Positions 1 to 8,883 of a stretch of 64,000 bases of DNA are shown here, piece by piece (position 1 is the stretch's first letter; every line of letters starts with the position of its first letter). A model generated the notes under the pieces. The model was not told the origin of the DNA, did not search any database, and saw nothing but the letters and a program-made list of their open reading frames with translations. The stretch covers positions 13,864,501-13,928,500 of the forward strand of contig NC_134031.1 in NCBI RefSeq assembly GCF_964204645.1, in the 5' to 3' direction. The position numbers were made by a program, and so were the translations under genes. The DNA comes from Tubulanus polymorphus. Its lineage: Eukaryota; Nemertea; Palaeonemertea; Tubulaniformes; Tubulanidae.

Positions 1-405
1 AGGTTTTTTTACCATAAGTTTATGTTTTTCACTATTAGACAACCTTATCTTTATTCTATCAGAACTCTCACTTTTTAAAAATCTAATACTAAACCCAGAA
101 CTACTACCTAATTTGTGCCAGGCTTTTCTATTAATTTCTTGTGCTAATGTATCTAAATTATATAACCCTGGTTTTAAATATATATAGACCCATTCATTTT
201 TATTTCTAATATTAATTAAAATGACTCTATGTTCAATAGACTTATCCGATACATTGTAAAAAGAATTACATAAACTTATATTAACTAATTTTAAATCTAC
301 ACAATTCTTAAATTCTCTATCTAATTGTACTAGTAAATTATGAGATTTATAATTTGTAAGTTTTCTAGAATCAACAAATATTCTGTATTCTTTTAATTCT
401 ACCAT
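1..405 (-). CDS. Partial penton/minor-capsid-like virus protein (N-terminal 135 aa)
   Basis: An open frame begins at the ATG at 405 and runs without a stop off the left edge of the window, so only the N-terminal 135 residues are visible. Seen: a short basic start, an early VDSRK segment, a stretch reading LVNISLCNSFYNV, then YLKPGLYNLDTLAQEIN. The order 'IxVDSR ... L.xVxIxNxFYNI ... xxPGxYx...L...I' resembles the N-terminal part of penton/minor-capsid-like proteins of Polinton- and adintovirus-type elements (family knowledge, matched by eye). It is divergent from the VLTF3-like gene at 474, with only 68 bp between the start codons, and a T-run/TATAAATA box lies 12 bp upstream. No break is seen in the visible part. 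The virion-protein assignment is an inference; a different structural protein is possible. Confidence 0.5.
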   Translation of the reverse strand, partial: MVELKEYRIFVDSRKLTNYKSHNLLVQLDREFKNCVDLKLVNISLCNSFYNVSDKSIEHRVILINIRNKNEWVYIYLKPGLYNLDTLAQEINRKAWHKLGSSSGFSIRFLKSESSDRIKIRLSNSEKHKLMVKKP

Positions 406-473
406 TATTTATAACACAAAAAAATTACCGCTCATCACTAAAAATTAATTTTAATAAAATTTTTCCTTAATAA
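406..473. promoter_or_regulatory. Divergent viral promoter region
   Basis: This 68-bp A/T-rich gap separates the start codons of two divergent virus-type genes. Toward the - strand gene it reads GTAATTTTTTT, a 12-bp spacer containing TATAAATA, then ATG. Toward the + strand gene it reads AATTTTTCCTTAATAAATG. The same T-run plus TAAAT arrangement precedes the polymerase gene at 6836 and the small zinc-protein gene at 7331, so this is a shared element rather than general A/T richness. An octamer CTCATCAC sits in the middle (432-439) and recurs near the polymerase promoter. Confidence 0.6.
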
Positions 474-1775
474 ATGGATGAGAAGATAGCATGCGAAATT
501 TGTGGTGAACTTCTAAGAAAAAGTAATATGGCTCGACATATGAAAAAACATGATGAAAATTATAAACCCCCTAAAATAAACTGTCCAAAATGTAATAAAT
601 TATTCTCAAGAAATTATGTTAAAAAACATTCAGAGAAGTGTAGAATTAATGGCGCAACGGCTAATGTTGATAGTAATTCTGCTGAAGTTGAACCTGAAGT
701 TATTTGGAAAAGACCTTTCTTATTCTATGATAAGGATAATATAAAAGATCATTTCTGTGAGCCTTGTCAAGTAAAATATAGCCCTGAAAATATAGAAGAT
801 TGGGAGAATCATCAATTTCGTAAAGCACATATAGATAAAATTTCTAATAAATTTGAAACTGAATTCAATGAAAGAAAAAATAATTTATTAGAAAAAATAA
901 AATATGAGAAAACGTTACCAGATAATAAAGAAACAGTTGAAAAGTTAGAAAAACAATATAATGAATTAACAAGAAAAACATATTATTGTAAATATTGTAA
1001 ATTGATTATTACAACAAGTAATTCAAATCTACATAATAGAACAATAAAACATAAAGAAAACGTAAGAAAATACCAAGAGCTTAATGAAGATCTATTACCA
1101 ATAAATTATAAACGAAAATGCCCACAATGTAGTTATGCGACCTTAAGACAAGAAGGTACTGTGTTATTTTGTGTTGAATGTGGATGGCAAAAGAATTTAT
1201 GGGGTGAAGAAAAAACTAGAGATTTTCTCATAGAACCAAAATTAAATTATCTAGATGAAATTTTTAAAATATTTTCTATAGAAGATCATACACCAGAATA
1301 TATGCAATGGCTTGAAAAAATGAAAATAATAGAAAATAAAAATGGTGAAATAACTAAAAAAGATATTATAAAAACAATTATTCCACCAACATTTAACACA
1401 AAACAAAAGAAAATGTATTTATATTTATTATTTAACGATTATTATGAAAAACCTAAATTAACAGAAGAAGATATGGAAAATATAAAAAAAATATTTAAAC
1501 AAATATTAATGTATCATTTGGAAAATAGAATAACAGATTCAATAAATTATGAATTCTTTTTAAATAAGATTGTAAATTATTTAAACCTAGATATTATAAT
1601 TCCATTTGATGAATTAACAAACAAAAAGAAACAAAGAGAGCGAGATGAAATGTGGAACAAGATAGAACTTTATTTAAATGAGAAAAATGGAATGGAAGAA
1701 GAACCTGAACAATTAAATGAAAATGAAGAAGCCAATAGTGATTTCGAGTATGATGATATTGATTTTATGTTTTAA
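474..1775 (+). CDS. VLTF3-like viral late transcription factor with N-terminal zinc fingers
   Basis: This is an intact 433-residue frame. Zinc-binding pairs visible in order: C7/C10-H22/H26; C37/C40-H52/C56; C95/C98-H113/H119; C172/C175-H187/H193; and a zinc ribbon C216/C219-C233/C236. The C-terminal half (about 255-401) is helical and ends with a PFDEL..KKKQ segment followed by DEMWNKIELYL. A zinc ribbon followed by helical blocks and a 'DxxWxxI' end is the layout of the NCLDV viral late transcription factor 3 family (poxvirus A2-like), which drives late gene transcription; this match is by eye. The tail after 402 is acidic. The gene is convergent with the polymerase gene, and the two stop codons share TTAA at 1772-1775. 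The late-promoter-like boxes upstream of all viral genes here fit such a role. No intron or break is seen. Confidence 0.6.
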   Translation: MDEKIACEICGELLRKSNMARHMKKHDENYKPPKINCPKCNKLFSRNYVKKHSEKCRINGATANVDSNSAEVEPEVIWKRPFLFYDKDNIKDHFCEPCQVKYSPENIEDWENHQFRKAHIDKISNKFETEFNERKNNLLEKIKYEKTLPDNKETVEKLEKQYNELTRKTYYCKYCKLIITTSNSNLHNRTIKHKENVRKYQELNEDLLPINYKRKCPQCSYATLRQEGTVLFCVECGWQKNLWGEEKTRDFLIEPKLNYLDEIFKIFSIEDHTPEYMQWLEKMKIIENKNGEITKKDIIKTIIPPTFNTKQKKMYLYLLFNDYYEKPKLTEEDMENIKKIFKQILMYHLENRITDSINYEFFLNKIVNYLNLDIIIPFDELTNKKKQRERDEMWNKIELYLNEKNGMEEEPEQLNENEEANSDFEYDDIDFMF

Positions 1776-4318
1776 TAGCCATAAGGTAATGTTTTTATAC
1801 CATCATCTGAAATATGCCTTTTATCATCAAATGGATTTAAACTAGTTTTTTCAACTTCATTAATGTACATCTCATGATTTTCTGATCTTAGACAATTCAT
1901 TTTGTGTTTCATTACAATTGATTTATATAAACACTTTATATAATCTTGAAATTCTATATGTTTATCAACCACATGTTTAGTTATTCCTTTTAACTTTTTA
2001 GCTTCATGATCTTTTGTTCTGTAACTATACATTTTACTTCTTATCCCAACAAATTCAATCATTTCATCACCTCCTAATTCATCTTTAAACTTACCAGGAA
2101 TCTTTTTATTATCATTGCTAAATAGTTCATGATCTTTGGGATAATTACTAAAATCAAAATGATGTTTTAATGTTTTTAAGTCTTTTGTTATGTCATTTGT
2201 CTTGATTTTTAGTATGTACGCATCCGTATTTTTTTGGATTAATGGGAACCCAGAATTGAATGTTGCATCATCTGTTGATAAATCATAAACATAATCTGTT
2301 GGGTTATATATTTCAAATAAATCTTTAACTTCTTCAGTTAAATCTTTTTCTGTGTGGCTTAGATTAAAACAATTTGGTTTAGATTTAATCAATCCAATAT
2401 TCATATTGAAGCCTAATGAATTACATAATATATTTAACCCTGATATAGCAACTTTTCCTTTCTGTGCAAAGGTTATCTTTTTATCCTTTGTAAATTTTTT
2501 AGTACCATCAGCTGCGTAGAATCCAATAAAGAACCATTTTCTTAAATTATTTTTTGCATTTAATACATAATCTGGAACTATCTTTTCTTTTGTTGAAGTA
2601 TTACTTTTCACTATTGCATGAATATAGAATTCATCATTATATTCTATAGCAAAATCTTTAGGATTATTTACAAGTATTCTATAAACTGCTGATGATTTCA
2701 TAACATCCATGATTCTAAATGTTTTATTTGGATAAACTTCTTCACAGAATTTCTTAATTCTTTCTAATAATCTTAAGTCTTGATTGCATAAATACCAACA
2801 ATATTTATTACCCCAAACATATTTATACGCACCTGCTGAACCATCACCCATGAAAAATCCATTGATAAAATATTCTTTTTCTTCTAATGTTTCAGGTTCT
2901 ATATTATAAATATTATCAATTATTTCATCAAATGACATATGATTCATTCTTTGGAAAAATCTTTTATGTAATAATTCATCTCCAATTTTTATATCAGTTG
3001 GTTTTATTTTATCACCATTTCGTTTAATTAAACTATGATCTTCTGTAACATCTACAAATCCTAATTTAGTTCTAACTCTATAGATTTTCTTATTTGTTTT
3101 ATGCCTAATAATATTCTTTAATTTTTTCCATCCATTTCTTGTCCAAACATCCATTAAACCATTTATTTGTATTAGTTCTTTTTCACCATATGAAATATAA
3201 CATTCATTTTGTTTTGGAATTATTTCTGAAATTCTTTTTACCAATATTTTATTATTACATTTTAATAATATTGGGGTGTCGGCCGTTACAGAATCGAAGT
3301 ACAGAATTTCTATATGTTTTTCCCCAAACAATGGTTGTAAAACATTATAATGAAAATTATACATTAATAATTTTGATATTTCTAAAACTGTTGAACCAAT
3401 GAAAATAGGTTTATTAAATTTCATTGACGTTCTTTTTAATTTTACCGCGGTCAAATAATCCTCAAACCTTTTATTTCCTAAATGTCTAGGATTTGATTGT
3501 AGGTGTCTCAATCGTTCAGAATTATTTACTAATTCAATATCATTTCTATTTCTAATATTTTCACATGTTTTACCATAAAAACTATTGTTCATTAATTTGA
3601 AGAAATCTTTTTCAAAATCTGTTTTTGATATGGTTCTCTGTTGAGTATTGAAATCTATATATTTTTCTAACCACTTTGATTGATTAAATTCAATATATCT
3701 ATGTACTTTCTTTAATTTCATTCCTTGTTTTAGATAAAATTTTAACATTCTATAATGAACAATATAATTGTATTTATTATTTTGAGTAAGTATTAATTTT
3801 TCTGTAAAAACATGATCTTTCGGTTTTATTTTCTTCTGGTATTCACTTAAATAACTATCATCTACAGTTAAATGTTCTGGGCAATAAGGTAAGTTTCTTG
3901 TTTTAAACTTTATGTTATCAGGATATTCTAAATCAACTACAAAGAAATAACCAATTGGTGCTTCATCTTCTAAACTCATAATTGCGCTTTCCCAATTAGT
4001 TTTATCATCATTTTCAACTTCTGTTAATATAAAATTTTTATATGGTTGAGGTTGCATCATTGCCCAACCATATAAATTATTGGCGTCAATATATAATAAT
4101 TTATATTCACCATTTGCTTTAAAATACCTATCTCCCATAACACCACTAATTCCACCTCTAATTGATTTTTCAAATAATAAAACCATATCTGGTTCTTTTA
4201 ATAAATCTAATTCTACATTTGTATATTTTAAACCACATTGCCAGGTTAAACCAGGACTTGAATAACAATAACAAGGGTCAACATTAAAATGGTTTAGATT
4301 AACTTCTCTAAACTTTAC
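1772..4318 (-). pseudogene. polB: Viral family B DNA polymerase, C-terminal part with intein
   Basis: Open frame from 4318 to the TAA at 1774-1772, polymerase C-terminal half. The first ATG (4186) is internal; coding similarity begins before it. Counting from 4186: motif A is LYIDANNLYGWAM (Asp34); motif B is KLMNNSFYGK (residues 197-206); motif C is interrupted after Asp298 by the intein and resumes with TDAYIL at 654. The DxxNLYGW and KxxxNSFYGK forms match protein-primed type PolB of Polinton/adintovirus-like elements (family knowledge). The frame is continuous with the N-terminal half at 4308-6836 except for a one-base-type frameshift at about 4308-4321, so the locus is either decayed or carries an assembly error. 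Without the intein the two halves total about 1,335 codons, a usual size for these enzymes with large N-terminal extensions. Confidence 0.85.
2228..3292 (-). other. Intein with LAGLIDADG homing endonuclease in PolB motif C
   Basis: A 355-residue in-frame insertion splits the polymerase catalytic motif C between its first Asp and the following Thr-Asp, leaving YFD / TDAYIL on the two sides. It starts with SVTADTPILL (block A type, Ser1), has a TxxH block (VTEDHSLI, block B) about 83 residues in, and ends ...FPLIQKN directly before Thr. Ser1, C-terminal Asn and Thr+1 are the splice-junction residues expected of an intein. The central part carries two LAGLIDADG-type helices, FINGFFMGDGS and WFFIGFYAADG, each ending with the acidic residue of the endonuclease site. 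The penultimate residue is Lys where most inteins have His. The site matches the known pol-c insertion point used by archaeal and giant-virus PolB inteins. The frame is intact throughout. Confidence 0.9.
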
Positions 4319-4321
4319 TTA
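4308..4321 (-). other. Frameshift separating the two PolB halves
   Basis: The N-terminal frame reaches TAG at 4310-4308, while the polymerase-coding frame downstream is open only back to the TAA at 4321-4319. Similarity passes from the ExoIII motif into the next conserved segment across this point, so one extra base (or two missing) explains the break. The sequence here is A-rich (ATAAGTAAAG), a context prone to indels or sequencing error. Confidence 0.75.
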
Positions 4322-6836
4322 TATCTGCCAATATCATAACATCTGATTTTAAATATAAATCAACTAATTCCCCATGATTTTTCATCTTAAAATGGTTCCA
4401 AATATTTAATGTTCTATTAAACACTTCATCTTTCACATACTCCTCTTTTAATTGATCATAAAATTGATCTTTTAATAATTCTGTTACATTAAAATCATCG
4501 TGTGTTTTATAAAATGAGTAAGGAATTGCGCCTTTATATCTCAATAATTTAAAATCTTGGTCATTTGGATAATAATATCGAGTTATAACAAAATCATTAT
4601 CAACTAAACTTTTTGATAAATTATCTAATGAACTTGCTAGAAATCTATAAGAATCTAAAAATCTAATGCAACCAAATTGAAATGAAATATAATTTTCAGA
4701 TGTTTTAGCTAATAGTTTAAAATCATATTTTCTTACATTTGCTTCATTCATAGCATTATATTCTTCTATTTCTTGATTAATTGTACCCAATTTCTTTGAT
4801 AATTGTTTTATAAATAGATGGGTATCATAACCTGATAAATTATGAAATAATATTGGTACGAAATTAACTTTCTTAGCTTGTAAATTGCAATCTTCATGAG
4901 CAGCTCCACGATATTTTGAATTCAAATGATCATGATCTCTAACTCTTTTATCAAATGAATAAAAACGTTTTTCACAATAACAACAATGAGTTGCATAATT
5001 AAAATCAATTTCATCTTCTTTTGTCATAACTATTCTTTTATTTTTGTTTAATAATTTTGTAAAATCACTTTCTAATTCAATCATTTTATCACAAAAATCA
5101 TTAACTACATTTTCACCTCTAAAAGAAATATATTGACTTTCATATAATTCGGGATAATTTGATTTTATGTAAATTCCATAAGCAGCAGCTCTTTGATGAA
5201 CTTTTTTAATTGTATTTATAATTGGTGGGTCTTGTATTGCGTCTTCATTTAATTCATTTCCTTTATCCATTGATTTTAATAATTGCTTTTTGTTATATAT
5301 TTCTTTTCTATCTTGATTAGTTAATTCTTTATTCAACGATTCAAAATCCCCATAAATTACAAATGGAACAATATTTTTAAATTTATGATTAGTAAATTTC
5401 AATTTATAATCTTTTTCTGTTGGCATTATTAATTTACAAAAATCTTTATTATCACATAATTCTTTATGTTTTAATAATGTATTCTCAGCCATAAATTTAG
5501 ATAAACATTTTCTACATAGATAAATTTTACGATAATGATCACTTTCTGTTGTTCTAAAGAATAAATCAATTTGTTTTAACCACATATAATGTTCATTTTC
5601 ATCTTTTTTGTAATATAACAAATCTATAGCATTTTCATCATCATAATATTCTGTTAAATATAAAGCTTCCAATGTATAATCTTTAATATTTTCACCTTTT
5701 GTCTTTGGTAATTGTATTAATTCGAATACATTTATTTTTAAATTATTAACTTTTTCTATTTTAGGAATCATTTTTATAGTTACTGGATATTGATCAATTT
5801 TATATAATGTTTCATATTTCCGATAATCTGTTATTCTACAAACATTTTCCTGTGCTGGATGTAAGCAACTAATAATTGACCATAGAAAACATTCATTATC
5901 TTCATTTTGAATATTTATTACTGCTTTTGTTATAAATGGTAATTTAATATAAGATGATGCTTTAATATCCTTTTCTGTTGTAAAGTTTGAATCATTTTTA
6001 AACATTTTATTACTTTTTGATGTTTTATTTCTTTTTGTATTATAAACATTTAAATCTAAATATATAATTTCATTCAATGTTAAACCAGAACCCTCAAAAT
6101 ATCTTTCTTCAATATGACGTTTAAATTCATTTAATATTTTTTCTAACTTCTCTTTTATTTGTGTTTTTGAAATTATTTCTTCAGAGTGTGTTTGAATATT
6201 ATAATCCATTTTTTCTTCTGACTTTATAAAACTTACTTTCCCAGAGATACTAATTTTTGGATATTCAACATCTGTTATCAAATCTAGTATTTTTTCTATT
6301 ATTTCATTAAATTTACTATAATCTTCTATTGTTGTACCTTTAAAAAATCTAAATATAATAGCTGCAGGACCAATTTTACTATATAATGTTTCTAAGATTT
6401 CAATTGTATCTTTTATTTCTAGTGAATCAATATAATTTCTAACATTTTCCATGTAAGGTTTATTTGAAATAGATTTTGTTTTTGAAGTTGATTCTTTTAC
6501 TTGTTGAGGTTTATCATCAAAATAATCTATTCCTAAAACATTATTTCTCAAATTTTGACGGTGTTTTTCTGTTTCGAGATGTCTATTATAATTCCTTTTT
6601 GTTATAAATTCATCACAAACTTCACATTTTATTTCATTCACATTCATATTTTCTAATCGTTCTTTTCTTTCATTGGAATTTTCTGGAGTTTCAAAATCTA
6701 TTACATTTTTTATATGATTTGCAGTTTTTTCATGTCGTGTTTTATGAGATGTATCGATGTATTTTTTACAATATTGACAATAATATTGATTTTTATTGAC
6801 ATTATTGTTTTCTAGTTGGTGTTCATTCTCCCCCAT
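4308..6836 (-). pseudogene. polB: Viral family B DNA polymerase, N-terminal and exonuclease part
   Basis: An 842-residue frame from the ATG at 6836. Two N-terminal zinc fingers have identical spacing: C20/C23-H35/H41 and C71/C74-H86/H92. Residues about 296-425 form a module with CFLWS and HPA segments that I recognise from animal-genome PolB proteins but cannot name. C441/C444-H457/C461 is a further finger. The 3'-5' exonuclease motifs are visible: ExoI YGDFESL (Asp497, Glu499), ExoII HNLSGYDTHLF (residues 665-675) and ExoIII YLKSD (Tyr828, Asp832). An HNH-like insert with HDHL and GAAHEDC lies at 634-650. The frame stops at 4308 just after ExoIII, where the other half continues in a different frame. 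The start is supported by the T-run/TAATAA box immediately upstream. Role: replication of the viral genome, probably protein-primed. Confidence 0.85.
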
Positions 6837-6870
6837 TTATTAGGGAAAAAAATTACTTGTGGTGATGAGT
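6837..6870 (-). promoter_or_regulatory. Promoter-like box of the viral polymerase gene
   Basis: On the - strand the sequence before the ATG reads GTAATTTTTTT, then CCCTAATAA, then ATG. This is nearly the same as the AATTTTTCCTTAATAAATG before the VLTF3-like gene. The octamer CTCATCAC lies just upstream, as it does in the divergent promoter at 406-473. Confidence 0.55.
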
Positions 6871-6904
6871 GGTGTCTCGCCCTCTCGCCCTCTGATCTGA
6901 AACC

Positions 6905-7018
6905 CCACTTTTCTAATTACTTATATGGTATACCAGGGGGCGTTGAATATTGAAATAGTTAGATTGTTGAGAATTTGAAACCACTTCCCAAGTGGGCATG
7001 GTTTCCCTGGACCCCTAG
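6905..7018 (+). repeat. 3' end of a family A Helitron-like repeat inside the viral locus
   Basis: The sequence from the CCAGGGGGCG motif through CCACTTCCCAAGTGGGC to CCCTGGACCCCTAG matches the 3' ends of family A copies at 31161, 33759 and 49361. Only the last ~110 bp are present, between the polymerase promoter and the small zinc-protein gene. The next base is T, as in the other copies. It gives the viral locus a piece of host repeat, which is evidence for genomic integration. Confidence 0.75.
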
Positions 7019-7331
7019 TTATTTTTTTTCTTCTAAACTCTAGATATTTTTTATATTCTTTTCTCCTTTTTCTATGATCTTTTTGCAATTCAAGGGAACA
7101 TCTTTTACATTTACATACTAAACCATCAATTGTTCCTTTTCTTTTATGAAATTCTGAATAATTTTTTAATTCACCACAACCTAACACATCTTTTCACATC
7201 AAATATTTCATCTCTACATAGGTTACACTTAATTTTTTTCATCTCTTTCCTTTAAAGTCATTTATTATCTTTAATCTTAGACAAAAATGACAAAATCTAT
7301 CACGAGTTTCAAGTGTATTATCATTCATCAT
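7019..7331 (-). pseudogene. Small viral zinc-binding protein, frameshifted
   Basis: Starting at the ATG at 7331, or the second ATG at 7328, a 30-codon frame contains CHFC and ends TGA at 7239. An overlapping ATG at 7242 opens a second frame with CNLC, and a third frame from about 7187 contains GCGELKNYSEFH, KCKRC and a Lys/Arg-rich tail. The Cys pairs in series and the 'ELKNYSEFHKRKGTIDG' style suggest one small zinc-ribbon protein of the kind found in large DNA viruses and phages, now split by frameshifts. The last frame then runs into the inserted repeat. The T-run/TATAAATG promoter box at 7332-7350 matches the other viral genes. A specific function cannot be given. Confidence 0.5.
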
Positions 7332-7350
7332 TTATATAGAAAAAAATTAC
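7332..7350 (-). promoter_or_regulatory. Promoter-like box of the small viral zinc-protein gene
   Basis: Reads GGTAATTTTTTT, then CTATATAAATG, then ATG on the - strand: the same T-run, short spacer and TAAAT arrangement seen before the other three viral genes. Confidence 0.5.
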
Positions 7351-8583
7351 CAAATATATTTTACCCAACATTTTTACCCAAAAACCTACCTAGCCTCATA
7401 CTTCTGGTTTCAAACCACCCAATTTTCCCTTACTGATGTGTTTGGACAAAATGTTGAGGCCACTGTGGGTGGCTGTCCACAGTGTGTAGACAAGAGGCTG
7501 TGTGCCTTGCAGGACTGTGTGTCCTTGCCTTTATGTGCGGGCTAGATGGCTGTGTGCCCCGGAGTCCACTGTATGTGGACGGAGACTGTGCGCCTTTGCA
7601 GGACTGTTTCCTGTTGCCTACTGCGTGCGGGCTGGAGGCTCATGGACCGGACTAGGAGGGCTGTGTGCCGCGGAGTCCGCAGTGTGTGAGAAAATAAATG
7701 GAAGAATCGTTTTGTTTGAAATGAAGAGTGATAATGAATAAATGAATTTTGGGGCAGAGAAAACTCGATAGGTCAGGGTTGTTGGTTCGCCATATTCAAA
7801 GTGTATTTCGATATACTACGTTAGTCCCACTATTGCGAGATTTATCGGTCAAGGAGTTCGTCTATTATTTCGGTTTTCTAATCGGTTTCGGCGATTTTAT
7901 TTAGCGCATTTTCCTTGGCTGTGTAGAGTTAATAGTCGAGCTCAACGCATGATACTCCGTTCGTGTGGGACGCGGGACATTAAATCCCTTACATTTGCAG
8001 TTTTATGCGAGCCTTTTGACTACTCCGATTTTAGTATTTTCTTTTGTTCTTGTTTGGCTGGTTATCCTTGAATAAGCCGATTTGCAAAGGATTTAAGCGC
8101 CTGAAACCTATTGTTTACGCTGGTAATAAAGTTAGATTGTCTAGAGTTTCAATTTGTTGTTTCATGCGTCCTGTGTTTTCAATTCTATAGCCGCGGGCCT
8201 CGTACTTCGTAGTGTCCGTTGTCGGCTTCGGTCATGGTTTACTCTACTCCTTTTAGATGGTACGATCTCAGTTCGATGTGGATTCTATTATTCTTTCTTT
8301 GAGCGATATCCTGTCCGAGGAGTGTCCGAGGGCTTATAGATATGTGTCTAAATATTGCTTCTTTGGGCTTGCTTTTTAGATTTAATCAACTCCCCTTTTT
8401 GGTTTGGGTTTTGGATTGTTATTATATATATTTGGGCGACACCGGTTCCCATGTTTCTGCAGTGTCTCCACTACACGGACTGAGAATATTTACGGCGTTC
8501 CCCAGTTAGGACGACAAATGGATGCTCCGACTTAGATATTCTCGGAGCCAGCCCGTTTTCGCGTCGTAACTTATGTGGAAGTT
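7351..8583. other. Junction region, tandem repeat and TMCO4 5' flank
   Basis: Base composition changes from very A/T-rich to mixed at about 7380-7450, taken as the right edge of the viral insertion; no terminal repeat or target duplication was recognised. 7491-7690 holds about two diverged copies of a ~115-bp G/T-rich unit (shared phrases TTGCAGGACTGT, GTGCGGGCT and GGAGTCC). The rest to 8583 is the presumed promoter and 5'UTR of TMCO4, with no further gene seen. Confidence 0.4.
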
Positions 8584-8680
8584 ATGGCTGACAGTAGTGA
8601 TGTACACTATGAAGAAAATCAGTGTCCTGTTGACCGAAATGCTGATTCGGATCAAAACGGAGAAACTGCATCGGTTGCAG
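8584..8680 (+). CDS. TMCO4: TMCO4 coding exon 1 (aa 1-33, phase 1 end)
   Basis: The ATG at 8584 has G at -3 and G at +4, a good start context. It encodes an acidic, polar 32-residue N-terminus ending GETASVA, and the last base pairs in phase with the two leading bases of the exon at 27528 to give Gly33. The donor is GTAACA. The choice rests on phase match, start context and the absence of another candidate; the N-terminus is poorly conserved in the family, so this is the least certain exon. An ATG 11 bp upstream is out of frame. Confidence 0.75.
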
Positions 8681-8883
8681 GTAACAAACGACTCTATTTT
8701 AATTATCCCTTTAACCGAATGGGAAAAAATTCATGACGTTTTTTCTTTCCGCTTTTTTTTTACATCGAGCTCCACATTCAATTCAAATCAATCGAAAAAT
8801 ATTTATTGACTGCTTTGATTTGAGCTTACATCCGTCTTCTAACGCAACTGATACCTGTCACGTTTATGTGACCGACTTTTTCA

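Noticed and set aside
3139-3402. 87-codon + strand frame inside the polymerase gene
   Set aside because: Antisense to the intein/polymerase coding sequence; A/T-rich shadow with no family features.
4080-4265. 61-codon + strand frame over the PolB break
   Set aside because: Antisense to conserved polymerase sequence.
7502-7741. 79-codon frame with Cys/Gly/Leu-rich product
   Set aside because: Lies on the two G/T-rich tandem units; low-complexity and no homology pattern.
8573-8809. 78-codon frame starting 11 bp before the TMCO4 ATG
   Set aside because: Overlaps exon 1 in another frame; the chosen frame joins exon 2 in phase and has the better start context.
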